Positions 38,600 to 48,401 of a stretch of DNA of 64,000 nucleotides are shown here, in pieces; position 1 is the first letter of the stretch; each line of letters begins with the position of its first letter. Location: contig JASAOO010003565.1 of assembly GCA_030849075.1 (NCBI GenBank), positions 1 to 64,000 of the forward strand, given 5' to 3'. The notes beneath the pieces were generated by a model. The model made no database searches, was not told the origin of the DNA, and worked only from the letters and a program-made list of their open reading frames with translations. This DNA is from Zelonia costaricensis (taxonomy: Eukaryota > Euglenozoa > Kinetoplastea > Trypanosomatida > Trypanosomatidae). A program made the position numbers and the translations under genes.

Positions 38600-40847
38600 C
38601 TCGGAAGAGCAGAAGATCAGAAAAGGTGTATGAGAGTGTGGGATGTGTGTTGTAGCAGCACCGTCACGTGAGCTTCCTCGTTAGTGTACGAAGAAGAGTC
38701 TCTTGATCTCGGTGGAGCGGGTAGAGGAGGGACGGGGGAAAGGCGAACACACAAGCGCGTGTTTCGGCTCAAGTGCGATGGCGAGAATCGACAATGGTGT
38801 CGGCTGGCACGGAGAGCGAGAGTAGGCAAAAAGGTGTCTCTTTAGCGGGGCTTAGGGACTCTCGCCAGGTATGTATGTTCGTGCGTGTGTGTGTGTTTGG
38901 AGCACCACCACACCGTGGCGGAACACACACGATGCCGGTGTGTCGGCAAAAGCAACGAGAAAGGTCAAGACACGGGTGACGAGGGGGAGAGTGGAGGGAT
39001 AGCGGAGTGGTGAAGAAAGCTGTGAAGCTCCATGCTGCATGTGGGTTTGGGTGTGTGGGGGGAGGGAGGAGCCGGCGGGCAGTTGGGTCAACCCGCCCGT
39101 GCGGGGACCTGCTCCCGTAAAGTAGCCCATGAAAGCCTACAAGCCGCTGTGCATCGATCTGTGCATCCCCGTGCCGGGACACCGCGACAGCTCAATACGG
39201 CTGTCAGCGTCACCGGCAAGCATCCCAGCGCCAACCGACGCGGCCCGCACCCCTCCACGGACTTCAAACCCACGATCGGACCATTGCCCTCATTCCTACT
39301 TTCTTCCGTTTTACCGAAGTCTATTCGCACCATACGTAGCCGCGTCGTGGCAGTGCACGATGCAAGGAGGCGACCCCCTGCGCTGGGCACCTTCGCGCGT
39401 CGCCGACACCTCTCCACACACACACCTGTTCTCCTTGCACGGCAAGGGCAGAGCAGAACAGAGGAGAAGGGTGACACCAGGCGACTGTTCCGCCTCTTCA
39501 CACGCCTTTCCGTTCCCCCGGTCACACACGCGCAGCTGCCCAGGCCTTGCCGCTGCGCACTTCTTTTTCTTGGCACATGAGATGGGTAAAGGAGACAAGC
39601 CAAACGAAAAAAAGGAGCAGCAAAGTCGGCACAGGCGTCGAGACTGAAGCTTCACTAGCGGGCTCCTGAAGAACGTAGGGGAGGGGCGGCCTGGCACGAG
39701 GAGCGCACCGCCGCGGAGCCCTTTTCATAACGTCAACAGCGAGCGGCTAGTCCGCATACACACACACACACACACACACACGACAAGAAGCAAGAAGTAT
39801 CGCTTTTTTGTGTTCCTTCGTTCACGCATGCAGCGCTCACGCCGCAATTGTGTTTCGACAAAAACAACTCTCCGTCGTCCATTTCTGTCACCTCGGTGCC
39901 GCGGCTTCTCAGCTCGATGAGTGGGGCGCGAACGGTAAAAAAAAAAACCACCCCGTCGTGTTGAATGACATTCCGGTGTTCCCAACCGTCACATGTCGGA
40001 TGCCAACGCGTGATGCCTCCACTTTGTGCGAAGGACTGGTGACGGCCACTTGCGCGAGGCGAGCAACGCACGAACGGGGACGAGAGAACGAGGCTGGTCG
40101 CGATGTACGCTGTCGTCACACACACGCTCGTCGTGGTCTGCACCCCTTCGTGTGCGGCTGTGTTGACGCGACACAGACGCAGCGAGTGGCCAGGAACGCA
40201 CGTGGTCGCACAAGTGCCGGCACGTTGGTGGGAGGGAGGAAGGGCAGCACAGCGTTCAGAACGAGGACCAACCCTCCGAGGTCGCACTAGCGGGTGGGCA
40301 CGTCGTAACAGGGCGGGAGAGGTAGAGAGGGAGGGAGAGAGGGACGACAAACAACGCGCGTTCGAAGAAGACGTGGTGGAGACAACAGGCGCACAGGAAA
40401 GACAGATGCAAGCGCCCAAAACGAACGTACGCACGCTGTGGGCGGCATGGGCGACATGGGCGACATGGGGTGAGAGGAGGAGCGGCGAAGACGTAGAGGA
40501 AGGGGGGGGAACAAACAAACAAACAAAAAACAGCGGCACCGCAAGCGTGCTCGCAAGGGGAAGAAGGTGGGGGAGAACGGGTGAAATGAAAGCGCGGCCA
40601 GACCAAAGACAAGAAGAGCTCCCGCACAAGACGGGTAGATGGTTGAGGAGGCGTCGCAGACGATATTCAGCGCACCAGTACACTACATAGATCAAAAAAG
40701 GGGAGAAAGAAAGAACACAAAAAGCACGAACGAGTGGAGGTGGACAACGGCTCCAGCTCCACAACACCCCCAAATCTGGTCACGCGTGCACACGTGTAAA
40801 GAAACGGTATGACCGACGTGCGCGGGAGGCTGAGCTCATCAGCCCCG
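38600..40847 (-). other. Long intergenic region (about 2.2 kb)
   Basis: No gene is supported. It holds a CA repeat at 39757-39781, an imperfect tandem of GGCGACATGG units at about 40443-40470, an A-rich AAACAAACAAACAAAA stretch near 40511-40528, and a purine-rich block (about 38725-38745) that could serve the amastin-like mRNA. The rest is probably the 3' UTR of the CFAP36 gene. Confidence 0.45.
39757..39781 (+). repeat. (CA)n microsatellite
   Basis: A near-perfect CA run of about 12 units in the region between the amastin-like and CFAP36 genes. Confidence 0.9.
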
Positions 40848-42287
40848 CTACGCGTTGCTGCGACGTCCCTCACCCACCAAGTCGCCGCGGAGACGGCGCG
40901 CGATTTCGACCGTCAGCGCCTGCCCGGCCGCGTTCGTGCCCGACGCGGCAGCACCCGTGGCGTTGCGGCCCGCAGAGCTGTTGTTCTGCACAAACGTGTC
41001 GAGCTGTTCCTGGCGGTTGGCGCGGTTGCGGGCAAGAATCATCTCGCGCTGCTGCTTCATGTACTCGGCGCGCTTCACCAGCTCCTCCTTGGTTGGCGCC
41101 GCGGCCGCGGCCGCCGCGTGGTTGGCCGCCGGCGGCGCATGCGTGGCACCGTGCGACGCAGGCGCGGCGTTCGGCTGTGCGGCGCCGCTGGCGGGAACCT
41201 TCACGGGAATGTTAGGTAGGGCCCCCTGCCGGTGTCCAATGGGCGGCAACGCAGCCGCGGTCCCTGCAGCGGGGGCCGCGGGAGCGGCCGCAGAGGGCGC
41301 GGGTGCCGGAGCCGGAGCCGGAGCCGGGGCGGGAGCTGAAGCTTGGGCGGGAGCGGCAGGTGCCGGGGCTGCGGGGGCGGGGGGCTGCGCTGCCGGCTGG
41401 GCGGGGGCCGCGGGCAGCTCCGGCGAGCTAAACTCCGCCGTGAGCAGCTCGCTCTCCGGGTAAACGTTTGGTGCCCGGCCGGAGAGGGCGTAGTTGTGAA
41501 TCTGCTGGATGTGCGACTCCTTCTGCTGGTCGATGAGCTGCATCTGCTCATGCCGCATCTGCGCAATCGTCGCAGGGTCCTGCGTGGCTGCCTGCGCCTG
41601 CAGTGACGCCTCGACCTGGGCCTTATCGCGGCTCGCCTGCATCTCCACCGTGGCCACCGCCATGTCGACGTTCTCGCGGGCACAGACCTCGTTGTACGCC
41701 CGCACCTGCTCCTCCGCCGCGCTGTCCTGCAGCGACACGGCAATCGCGCGCCGCAGCGCCTCCTCTTCGTCCATGTCGCCGTTGGCATCCATCGCACGCT
41801 GCGCCCGTGCAGGGGCGGGGCCGTCACTGTCGGACAGCGACGCGCGCCGCCAGTCAGCGTCCGCCTCCACGGTGGCGCCACGTGCGGCGATGGCCGCGCC
41901 CGCCATGATATCGAGCTCCATGTTGCGCTTCATCATCATGGTATAGAAGTAGGGAAAGTTGTCCGCGTTGAGGATCTGCTTCAGCATCTTTTTTGCCGCA
42001 TGCCGCTCTGCAAGGCTCTCCGGTGTCTCCTTCCGCTGCGACAGCGAGTCCTGCAGCGCCTCCACCGCGGCCTCCATCGTGACGCCGAGCTCGACAACGA
42101 AGCACGTCAGCAGCGAGTCCACCAGTTCCTTGAACTTGTTGTGCACCACCGTGTACTCTAGCTTCATCTCCGACTCCGGGCTGAAGACGCAGCAGTTGTC
42201 GTCGACGAAGTTGTCGATGGGCGACACCCAGATGGGTGACTCGGAGAACTGCACCAGAGCCTCCGTGATCCACTTGTTCTCGCTCAT
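40848..42287 (-). CDS. CFAP36: CFAP36/CCDC104-like protein with BART domain and UIM (479 aa)
   Basis: Residues 1-125 match the ARL2BP/BART domain of CFAP36: FSESPIWVSPIDNFVDDNCC, then KLEYTVVHNKFKELVDSLL and ELGVTMEAAVEAL. In animals this ciliary protein binds ARL3 through the domain. An acidic EEEALRRAIAVSLQDS segment near residues 175-195 fits a ubiquitin-interacting motif. A Pro/Ala-rich low-complexity region (about 290-390, including an APAPAP run) follows, then a charged helix with EELVKRAEYMKQQREMILAR. The start at 42287 follows a T14 tract on the - strand (+ strand 42333-42346) and an AG at 42308-42307; the frame reaching 42413 is the translated polypyrimidine tract. Confidence 0.88.
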   Translation of the reverse strand: MSENKWITEALVQFSESPIWVSPIDNFVDDNCCVFSPESEMKLEYTVVHNKFKELVDSLLTCFVVELGVTMEAAVEALQDSLSQRKETPESLAERHAAKKMLKQILNADNFPYFYTMMMKRNMELDIMAGAAIAARGATVEADADWRRASLSDSDGPAPARAQRAMDANGDMDEEEALRRAIAVSLQDSAAEEQVRAYNEVCARENVDMAVATVEMQASRDKAQVEASLQAQAATQDPATIAQMRHEQMQLIDQQKESHIQQIHNYALSGRAPNVYPESELLTAEFSSPELPAAPAQPAAQPPAPAAPAPAAPAQASAPAPAPAPAPAPAPSAAAPAAPAAGTAAALPPIGHRQGALPNIPVKVPASGAAQPNAAPASHGATHAPPAANHAAAAAAAPTKEELVKRAEYMKQQREMILARNRANRQEQLDTFVQNNSSAGRNATGAAASGTNAAGQALTVEIARRLRGDLVGEGRRSNA

Positions 42288-43153
42288 CGTGGCGCAACGC
42301 AGCGTTCTCGGTACCGCAAGCACACACGAACCAAAAAAAAAAAAAACAAAGAAAAGACAGGTGGCTCGTGAAAGAGCGGCTGCGCGACGCGGCAGTACGC
42401 AAGAGAAGGCCACCTACGTGTGTGTGGGTGTGTGAGAAGTCGCTCGTGGTTGCTTTTCCGCACCGCACCGTCGTTTCGCTTTTCCCAAGCTGTGCAAGAA
42501 CAGGAACGACACCGATTACTCACGTGAAGAGCACAATAAACAAGGCAGCGCGTTGGGCGTCGCTGGTGACTCCGTCGCTTTTTCCTTCTTTCGTTTTTTT
42601 GTTTTTTGAGGGAGTGTTCAATTCACGTGCTTCGGTGAGACGAAGGGCGGGTGGCGGCAAGCAGAGGATGTCATGGCGGAAGAGGTGAGATTCAGATAGA
42701 CGAGGAGAGAGAGAGAGAGACTGTGGGTGCGCGGGAGGGCCCTGCACGCAAGAGCCAGCTCCAACGATGCACACTTCCAATTCTCCGGCTTCACGTGAAG
42801 AGCGAGGTCCGTTTCTTGTTTTGTTTTCCCCTTTTTGCCTCTTTTCCTTACGCGACACGCCTCACGCCTTGCCATCCAATTGTGCGAAAGGAGCGGGGGA
42901 AGCAGAGAAGCGGCAGTGCGGCCACACAGCGCCGCCGGCGTCATGCCAGAGCGGCGAGCAGTCCTCGGAGTCGTGAAGAGCGGCACGTCGCCGCTCTGCC
43001 AAAAGAGAAAAACAAAACTGTGACGAAAAGCCAAGGGAAGGAAAGGGTGGGAAACCCCGTGACGGCCAGTAGAAAGGGACGTGGAGAAGGCAGCGCAGCT
43101 GCGCGGACCGCACCGCGCACCGGGCACCGTTCGCCGAGATTCGCTGCGCCGCC
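42288..43153 (-). other. Intergenic
   Basis: No gene seen. It holds the CFAP36 trans-splicing signal (A14 on the + strand at 42333-42346), a GA run at about 42704-42721, and the 3' UTR of the RanBP2-finger gene to the right. Confidence 0.55.
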
Positions 43154-45661
43154 TCAGCCCATCGCAGCAGCAACATCGTGTGGGCCCAGATCGGCACCTT
43201 CCCTCATGTCCTCTGCGGCGGCGTCAGCGTCCCCTTCGCTAAGCGCCACCGCCACATGTGAAACGCCCAGCTGCTGTGCAACGTCGCCTTCCCACACCGC
43301 GAAGCAGCTCGAGAGGGACGCGCTGCAGTGCGTGCACGTCTCCGTGACATCCAGTGCGGTGTCGCGAAAGCACTGTGGGCATACAGCAGTGGTGTGCACC
43401 GCCTCCATGCGACGCTGCGCCCCGCACTCAACGCACTCGGCGTGCCGCGCGCGGTTGTGAATGCCGCACTCACATCGCCACCGCGCCGGGTAGTGGGTGG
43501 CGTTGGCATCGCGCGTCATACTGCACCGTGGGCATTCACTCCGAATAGGGGCCTCTCCGCCGGACAGAACGGCAGAGGAGCAGAGTTGGCACAGCCACAC
43601 CTCCGCACTGCGGTCGAACTCGTGAATTGCGCTGCACGACTCGCACCGCACGCCGTTCCTTTTCCGGTTCCCGTGCCCGCAGGCGCTGCACGTCCACTCG
43701 ACCTCGCGCAGGCGCGCACGGCAGCGGAAGCATGCCGACTTCTCGGAGTGGTTGGGCGCGCCGCACACTGGGCACGTCACGCTGCTGCCGCGGTCCGCGA
43801 TGGCGTCTGCTGCTGCCGCGTCATCGGCAACCCGCTGTGCGTGTGGCAAGCCGCACTGCCCACAAACTGCACGTGCCGCGTCGTTGCGCCACTCGCACTC
43901 GGGGCACGTCCACGCGCACACGATGCCTCTCGCGCCGCTGCACCCGAGACACTGCGGCCGATCGCCGTGGTTTGTGCTGCAGCAGCGTTCGCAGAGCCAG
44001 TAGCCGGGCGGCACCTCCCGCCGGTGCCCACAGCAGTCCTGCTGTGTAACCCTCATCAACGCGCGGCAGTACGGGCACTGCCAATCGCCATCCCGAATCA
44101 CCGGCACCACCGTCAGGACCTCCTTGTTTGACCCCTCGGCGGTTGACGTAGCCGCGCCGCCGAGTGCCGCCAGCTCCGCCACGTTGCGCAGCCGCATCTC
44201 CTCAGCCGAGCTGAGGCAGATGTCACAGAAGCCGACGTTGCGCCGATGGGCGACGTTGCACTTGAAGCACCACCACGCGCGGTCTGGCAGTCGTATTGCC
44301 ACACGCGGCCGCCCACCCTCCCCTCCGTCACCCCCCTGCGGCTGCAGCGTGCGTGGAGCACTCGTGGGTGCCGCGTCGACGGGGTTGTCCAGGTCGTGCA
44401 GCAGCTTCGATACCTTCTCAACCGTGACAGAGTGCACGACGGCCGCCGAGGGCACCGTGCCGACGCCGTTGCCGGCTGGGGGACCAAGCAGTGCTGCAAC
44501 TGACGCCGACGTCGACGTGGACGGTGATGCCGCGTGTGCGGCTGCGCCGTGGTCGACACCGCGCACGGTTACCGCGAAAGCCGGAAGGGGGGCCATGCAG
44601 CCGCTGCACAGCTCCCACCTCACATCGTTCCACTCGGCACAAACAGGACAGCGCACGACGGAGTTGGAGCGCTTCCCGACTCGGTCGTGTCCGCAATCTC
44701 GACAGCGGCTCGCGAACACGCTGTTGCGCGTCGCGGCGGAGCCACACTGCGGGCACCCCCACGATGCCGGGCGGTTGGCGAAACAGGTTGGGCACTGTGT
44801 GGCGGCGCGCGGGCACAGGTGCGCGCAGCTCGGGCAGATCCAGTTTTGCACCCCTCCAAACGGCGTCCGACAGCCCTGACACTGAAACTTGCGACGCTGC
44901 ACAGAGGCAGCAGATGTAGGCGTTTCAGCGGCGGTTGCCGCCGCTACGACGCCCGGTGCAGGCGTCACAGGCTGGTTCGCATGCGAGCACTTCTGGCAGA
45001 CCCAGTCAGGCGGCATCAACGCGACGTGGCGCACAGGCGGCGCAGCGCAGCGGTACGACGACGCGGCGGGTGCACCACAGTTGGAGCAAGGCGCGGTGCT
45101 GGCCGCGTGGAGTGTGTTGTGTGCCTGGCACGTCAAGCATCGCCACTCCAGCACGGGCGCCGTCGCGTTTTCGCCAGCGTCGGCGGGGCGCAGTCGAATA
45201 GAAGCGAACGGCTCGGCAGCGGCGTTCGTCGCACGCGAGTTCGTCACAGCGCAGGCAGCCTCAGCGGGCGTCGCGTCAGGCATTCCGTCGGAGCTGGTGG
45301 CAGGCGCGCCGCTCGACAAGTATGAAGGCGCCTTCTGCGGTTCGACATCCACCCGCGGCTGTTTACACGGTGCAGCGCGACGAGCGGGCCTTGCCTCTGC
45401 CGCGCCGGTGCGACTGCCACTTGATGCTGTTTTAGCGTTGTCGGGCTTCGACGGCGCTGGTCGCACGGGAGTGCTTCGAAAGGCATCCTGCACCAGCAGC
45501 CGCACGAGCTCATCGTCGTCGTCGGCGGCGCTGTCGGCATTGCTGCAGCCGGTGGCAAAGAACCGGACTGCCCACGCGGCACCCGATGCGCGAGGCTGTA
45601 CACACGACCGCCGCGACCAGTGGGCCCCCCACGGGCGGGACGCCGCGATGGCGCAGCGCAT
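43154..45661 (-). CDS. Multi-RanBP2 zinc-finger protein, probably mitochondrial (835 aa)
   Basis: About fourteen CxxC...CxxC modules of RanBP2/NZF type (W-x-C-x2-C, an Asn-containing middle, C-x2-C) fill the protein. Clear examples are WRCLTCQAHNTL...CSNC, WICPSCAHLCPRA...CPTC, WTCPECEWRNDAARAVCGQC, EWTCSACGHGNRKRN...CESC and RWRCECGIHNRARHAECVEC. Such fingers bind single-stranded RNA or ubiquitin. The first 45 residues are rich in Arg, Ala, Ser and Trp without acidic residues and end ...VRFFATGCSN, a mitochondrial-type presequence with an RFFAT cleavage-like site. An RNA role in the mitochondrion is therefore the best guess. ATG 45661 is used because the frame upstream has only a GTG. The next gene upstream has the same architecture. 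Confidence 0.85.
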   Translation of the reverse strand: MRCAIAASRPWGAHWSRRSCVQPRASGAAWAVRFFATGCSNADSAADDDDELVRLLVQDAFRSTPVRPAPSKPDNAKTASSGSRTGAAEARPARRAAPCKQPRVDVEPQKAPSYLSSGAPATSSDGMPDATPAEAACAVTNSRATNAAAEPFASIRLRPADAGENATAPVLEWRCLTCQAHNTLHAASTAPCSNCGAPAASSYRCAAPPVRHVALMPPDWVCQKCSHANQPVTPAPGVVAAATAAETPTSAASVQRRKFQCQGCRTPFGGVQNWICPSCAHLCPRAATQCPTCFANRPASWGCPQCGSAATRNSVFASRCRDCGHDRVGKRSNSVVRCPVCAEWNDVRWELCSGCMAPLPAFAVTVRGVDHGAAAHAASPSTSTSASVAALLGPPAGNGVGTVPSAAVVHSVTVEKVSKLLHDLDNPVDAAPTSAPRTLQPQGGDGGEGGRPRVAIRLPDRAWWCFKCNVAHRRNVGFCDICLSSAEEMRLRNVAELAALGGAATSTAEGSNKEVLTVVPVIRDGDWQCPYCRALMRVTQQDCCGHRREVPPGYWLCERCCSTNHGDRPQCLGCSGARGIVCAWTCPECEWRNDAARAVCGQCGLPHAQRVADDAAAADAIADRGSSVTCPVCGAPNHSEKSACFRCRARLREVEWTCSACGHGNRKRNGVRCESCSAIHEFDRSAEVWLCQLCSSAVLSGGEAPIRSECPRCSMTRDANATHYPARWRCECGIHNRARHAECVECGAQRRMEAVHTTAVCPQCFRDTALDVTETCTHCSASLSSCFAVWEGDVAQQLGVSHVAVALSEGDADAAAEDMREGADLGPHDVAAAMG

Positions 45662-46751
45662 CGTGTCCGCCACGCGCCGCAGCTCACCGTGTGGCGCGTG
45701 GGTCGCTCAAGGTGTAGTCTGTGCCACTGCCCACTAGACAGGGGCTGGGGTTGAGAAAGGCGTGACGGGCGACCGCGCCTGTCGCGTGCCTTTCGGGACA
45801 CTGATGTGAATTGCGCTTTGCTACGCGGCGCGCGTGTGACGGAGGTGCCGTGGCAATGTAGAGTCGTGAGGGCAGAAGGTGAGAGGAGAAATGCCCGTGC
45901 TGGCATGCAGCGTTTGTCGGCCGGCGCACCCAAACCCCAACTCAGTAACATCATGCAGAAGACGGTGATCGGATTTAGGTACACAAAGCATGTCGGCGAC
46001 GTTGCACTCTCGTTTTTCATGTTGTAAGCTCCAGCAGGTGTCGCTGGCGCCTCCTCTGTACGTGGATTGCTGAGGCAACCAGAACGCAGCCGCCACGACA
46101 GGCGCTCAACCGATCCCTTCTTCAGCCACTCCAGTCAGCGTTGGCATCAGCGAGAGAGGGAGATACTCCGTTGTTGCGGGCGCCGTCTGTGCGTGAATAC
46201 CATTGCGTTGCATCACCGAGCACCCCCCGGTTGAGCAGGAGGCGCAGGAGGGGGGGGGGGGCTGAAGGGAATGAGAAGATGCGGTCCGCACTGCTTCGTT
46301 TCCTTCCCCCCTCTCCCCGTTTCTTGTATATCTTGCGCACCGCGTCAGTGCAAGCAGAAATGCGGGTGATACTTCTGCTGTTCTTGTGCTTGATCAAGGA
46401 AGTAGAGTCTGTAAGCCACGAGGCACGCACCCGCCCACTGGGCACAACATCACCGGCAACAACACAAAGCAGAACCACCTTGAGGAGAGGGTCGCAAAGG
46501 AGCCGCGGTGCGCATGGGGATCGAAGGGGGCCGAAGGAGACTGCCTTGGCAAGTCAGGTCGACCGCGCTGCGCAGCGCAGCGGTACGGCATGCGGCACGG
46601 CGCAACTCCTTCTCCCCTGTGTTCGGCCGTGTCGGAGCATGCTGTCGCCATCCTTCGTCAAGAAACGAGGTGCCGCCTGTCGACGCGTGAAGGTTGGAGA
46701 AGCCCTCTTACGACCCCCGCCCTCCTTGTCCTGTCAATACGGCACGGCAGC
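45662..46751 (-). other. Intergenic between the two RanBP2-finger genes
   Basis: No gene seen. It contains a G-run at 46249-46260 and a purine-rich stretch at about 45735-45770 that may be the polypyrimidine tract (- strand) for the gene at 45661. Confidence 0.5.
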
Positions 46752-48401
46752 CTACAGCTTCACTGGTTTGCGTGCCCCACTACGAGCGGCCGTGAGCGAG
46801 ACCTTGCGAGACCCGCAACGGAAGCACTCGCCGCGGTGCTTGAAGTTCTTTGTGTAGCACTTGGCGCACACCCACTCACCCGAGTTGCGTGACTGCTGGC
46901 TCGTCGGGGACTCCGCCGCCTTGGAGCTTGTGCCCTCCTGGAAGCCCTCGCGCTCAAAGTGCGGCGCCGCCGCCTCGGCCTCCCACTCCTGCTGCCGGTC
47001 CGATGCGCTGCCGCACTTCCAGCAGTCGTGGCGCGTGCGGAAGTTGCTCGCCTGGCAGCGCGAGCAGATCCAGTTGTTGTCCTGCTTGACTTGGTGCTGC
47101 GCGGCAGCGCCTGCATCGCCCCAGCCGCTGGCAGCGAACGGGTCGGCGGCCTCGGCGTTCTCTGCAGAGGGCGGACGTGGCGCCGAGCACTGGTAGCAGT
47201 CCGAGCGTCGGCTGAAGTTCATGGCGCTGCACGACGAGCAATACCAGTCGCCACGGTTGCGGTTGCCCTGGGCAACGAACGTGCCAGCCGTGCTGTCGCC
47301 CCGCTCCACGTCGCGCATTGTCTTCGGTTCGGCCAGTGGGCGATCCGCGCCGCAGCTGCGGCAGGCCCGGTCGTAGATGCTCGTGTTGGCGTGACACGCC
47401 CCACAGGTCCAGCACACCGGGATGCGATTCCGGCAGCTGAAGCAGCGCGACCGTGTCAGGTGGTTCATGGCGGCGCACCGCGGGCACTCCCACTCCGTTG
47501 GCGTCAGCTTCGTGCCGCACTTGATGCACGCCTCCTCGTCGCCGGGGTTAACCTGCCCGCACTCGCTGTTGCGGCACATCCAGTCGAACCCGGGTGGGCC
47601 GGAAAGCCCAGCGGCGGCGTTGCGGACGGCCTGCAGCGCGGAGTTAACGCGTCCACGACCTGGGTGCATCGGAGAGTGGCGTGAGCGCACCTTCTCGGAC
47701 GCGACGAACGGCTTGACGGTGGGGAGTTTCAAGGAGCGCCCGAGCGGGGCCGCCGGGTACCGGGTCCGCAGCGACGGGTCGAGGGCCTCGGCGCCATCAA
47801 GCGGATCGCTCAGCTGATCGTCCGCGTCCTTGTACGAGATGGCGTCGAAGCCCTCCTGCTGCTGCTGCCTCGCTGCGGCCTGCTCCCGCGCGCGCTCCAG
47901 AATTGCCTCTTCTGCCAAAGACGGCGGGGCCATGTCGTAACCGCAGTGGCCGCACCGGCTGTTGTCCTCCATCTCGTCGACGCGGTTGTTCTCGTGACAC
48001 ACGGCGCACATCCAGAAGTCCTTGCTCTTCTCCGCCGGCTCCCCACAGGTCTTGCACTTCTTGACCCCGTCAAAGTTCCTGCTGCCGCAGTCGACACACT
48101 TCCAGCCAAGCAGCTTTGGCTTCTCCGTGGCACACGAATTGCATATCATGGCGCCTGCAAAGTTGGTCGCACGGCACTCCGGCTTTGGGCACATCCACGG
48201 CCTCCTGAGGATCTTTTTCCAGGACTGTCGCAGCGAGCGCGTCAGCGTGGTGTAGCGGCGCGCCGACGTCGCGAGCGGCACAGGGGCATTGCAGCCGACG
48301 TGCAGGTGCGGGGAAGAGCCGCACACCGCGGAGACGACGCAGCGTAGAGGTGCAGCGCGCCGCACCAGCGGCCTCGTCAAATACGTCCGAGCTGCACGCA
48401 T
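46752..48401 (-). CDS. Nine-finger RanBP2 zinc-finger protein, probably mitochondrial (549 aa)
   Basis: Nine RanBP2-type fingers are present, most with the canonical W-x-C-x2-4-C-x3-N-x6-C-x2-C spacing: WMCPKPECRATNFAGAMICN, WKCVDCGSRNFDGVKKCKTC, WECPRCAAMNHLTRSRCFSC, WYCSSCSAMNFSRRSDCYQC, WICSRCQASNFRTRHDCWKC and WVCAKCYTKNFKHRGECFRC among them. They fall in three groups: three near residues 65-165, three near 275-370 and three at the C-terminus. The Asn and flanking Arg/Phe residues resemble fingers that recognise single-stranded RNA. The N-terminus (MRAARTYLTRPLVRRAAPLR) is basic and lacks acidic residues, as in mitochondrial presequences. ATG 48401 is preferred; the frame continues upstream but without domain content. 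Confidence 0.87.
   Translation of the reverse strand: MRAARTYLTRPLVRRAAPLRCVVSAVCGSSPHLHVGCNAPVPLATSARRYTTLTRSLRQSWKKILRRPWMCPKPECRATNFAGAMICNSCATEKPKLLGWKCVDCGSRNFDGVKKCKTCGEPAEKSKDFWMCAVCHENNRVDEMEDNSRCGHCGYDMAPPSLAEEAILERAREQAAARQQQQEGFDAISYKDADDQLSDPLDGAEALDPSLRTRYPAAPLGRSLKLPTVKPFVASEKVRSRHSPMHPGRGRVNSALQAVRNAAAGLSGPPGFDWMCRNSECGQVNPGDEEACIKCGTKLTPTEWECPRCAAMNHLTRSRCFSCRNRIPVCWTCGACHANTSIYDRACRSCGADRPLAEPKTMRDVERGDSTAGTFVAQGNRNRGDWYCSSCSAMNFSRRSDCYQCSAPRPPSAENAEAADPFAASGWGDAGAAAQHQVKQDNNWICSRCQASNFRTRHDCWKCGSASDRQQEWEAEAAAPHFEREGFQEGTSSKAAESPTSQQSRNSGEWVCAKCYTKNFKHRGECFRCGSRKVSLTAARSGARKPVKL

Noticed and set aside
39733..40773. Minus-strand open frame of 346 codons in the amastin-CFAP36 gap
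   Set aside because: It runs through a CA repeat and pyrimidine tracts and translates as Ser/Pro/Cys/Val-rich low complexity; this looks like UTR.
35321..40847. SIDER-type degenerate retroposons in the long intergenic gaps
   Set aside because: These are common in Leishmania 3' UTRs, but I could not recognise a conserved signature by eye. A search with SIDER profiles would decide it.
42288..42413. N-terminal extension of CFAP36 with an apparent signal peptide
   Set aside because: The hydrophobic stretch is the translated polypyrimidine tract, and a splice acceptor at about 42307 lies downstream of it.
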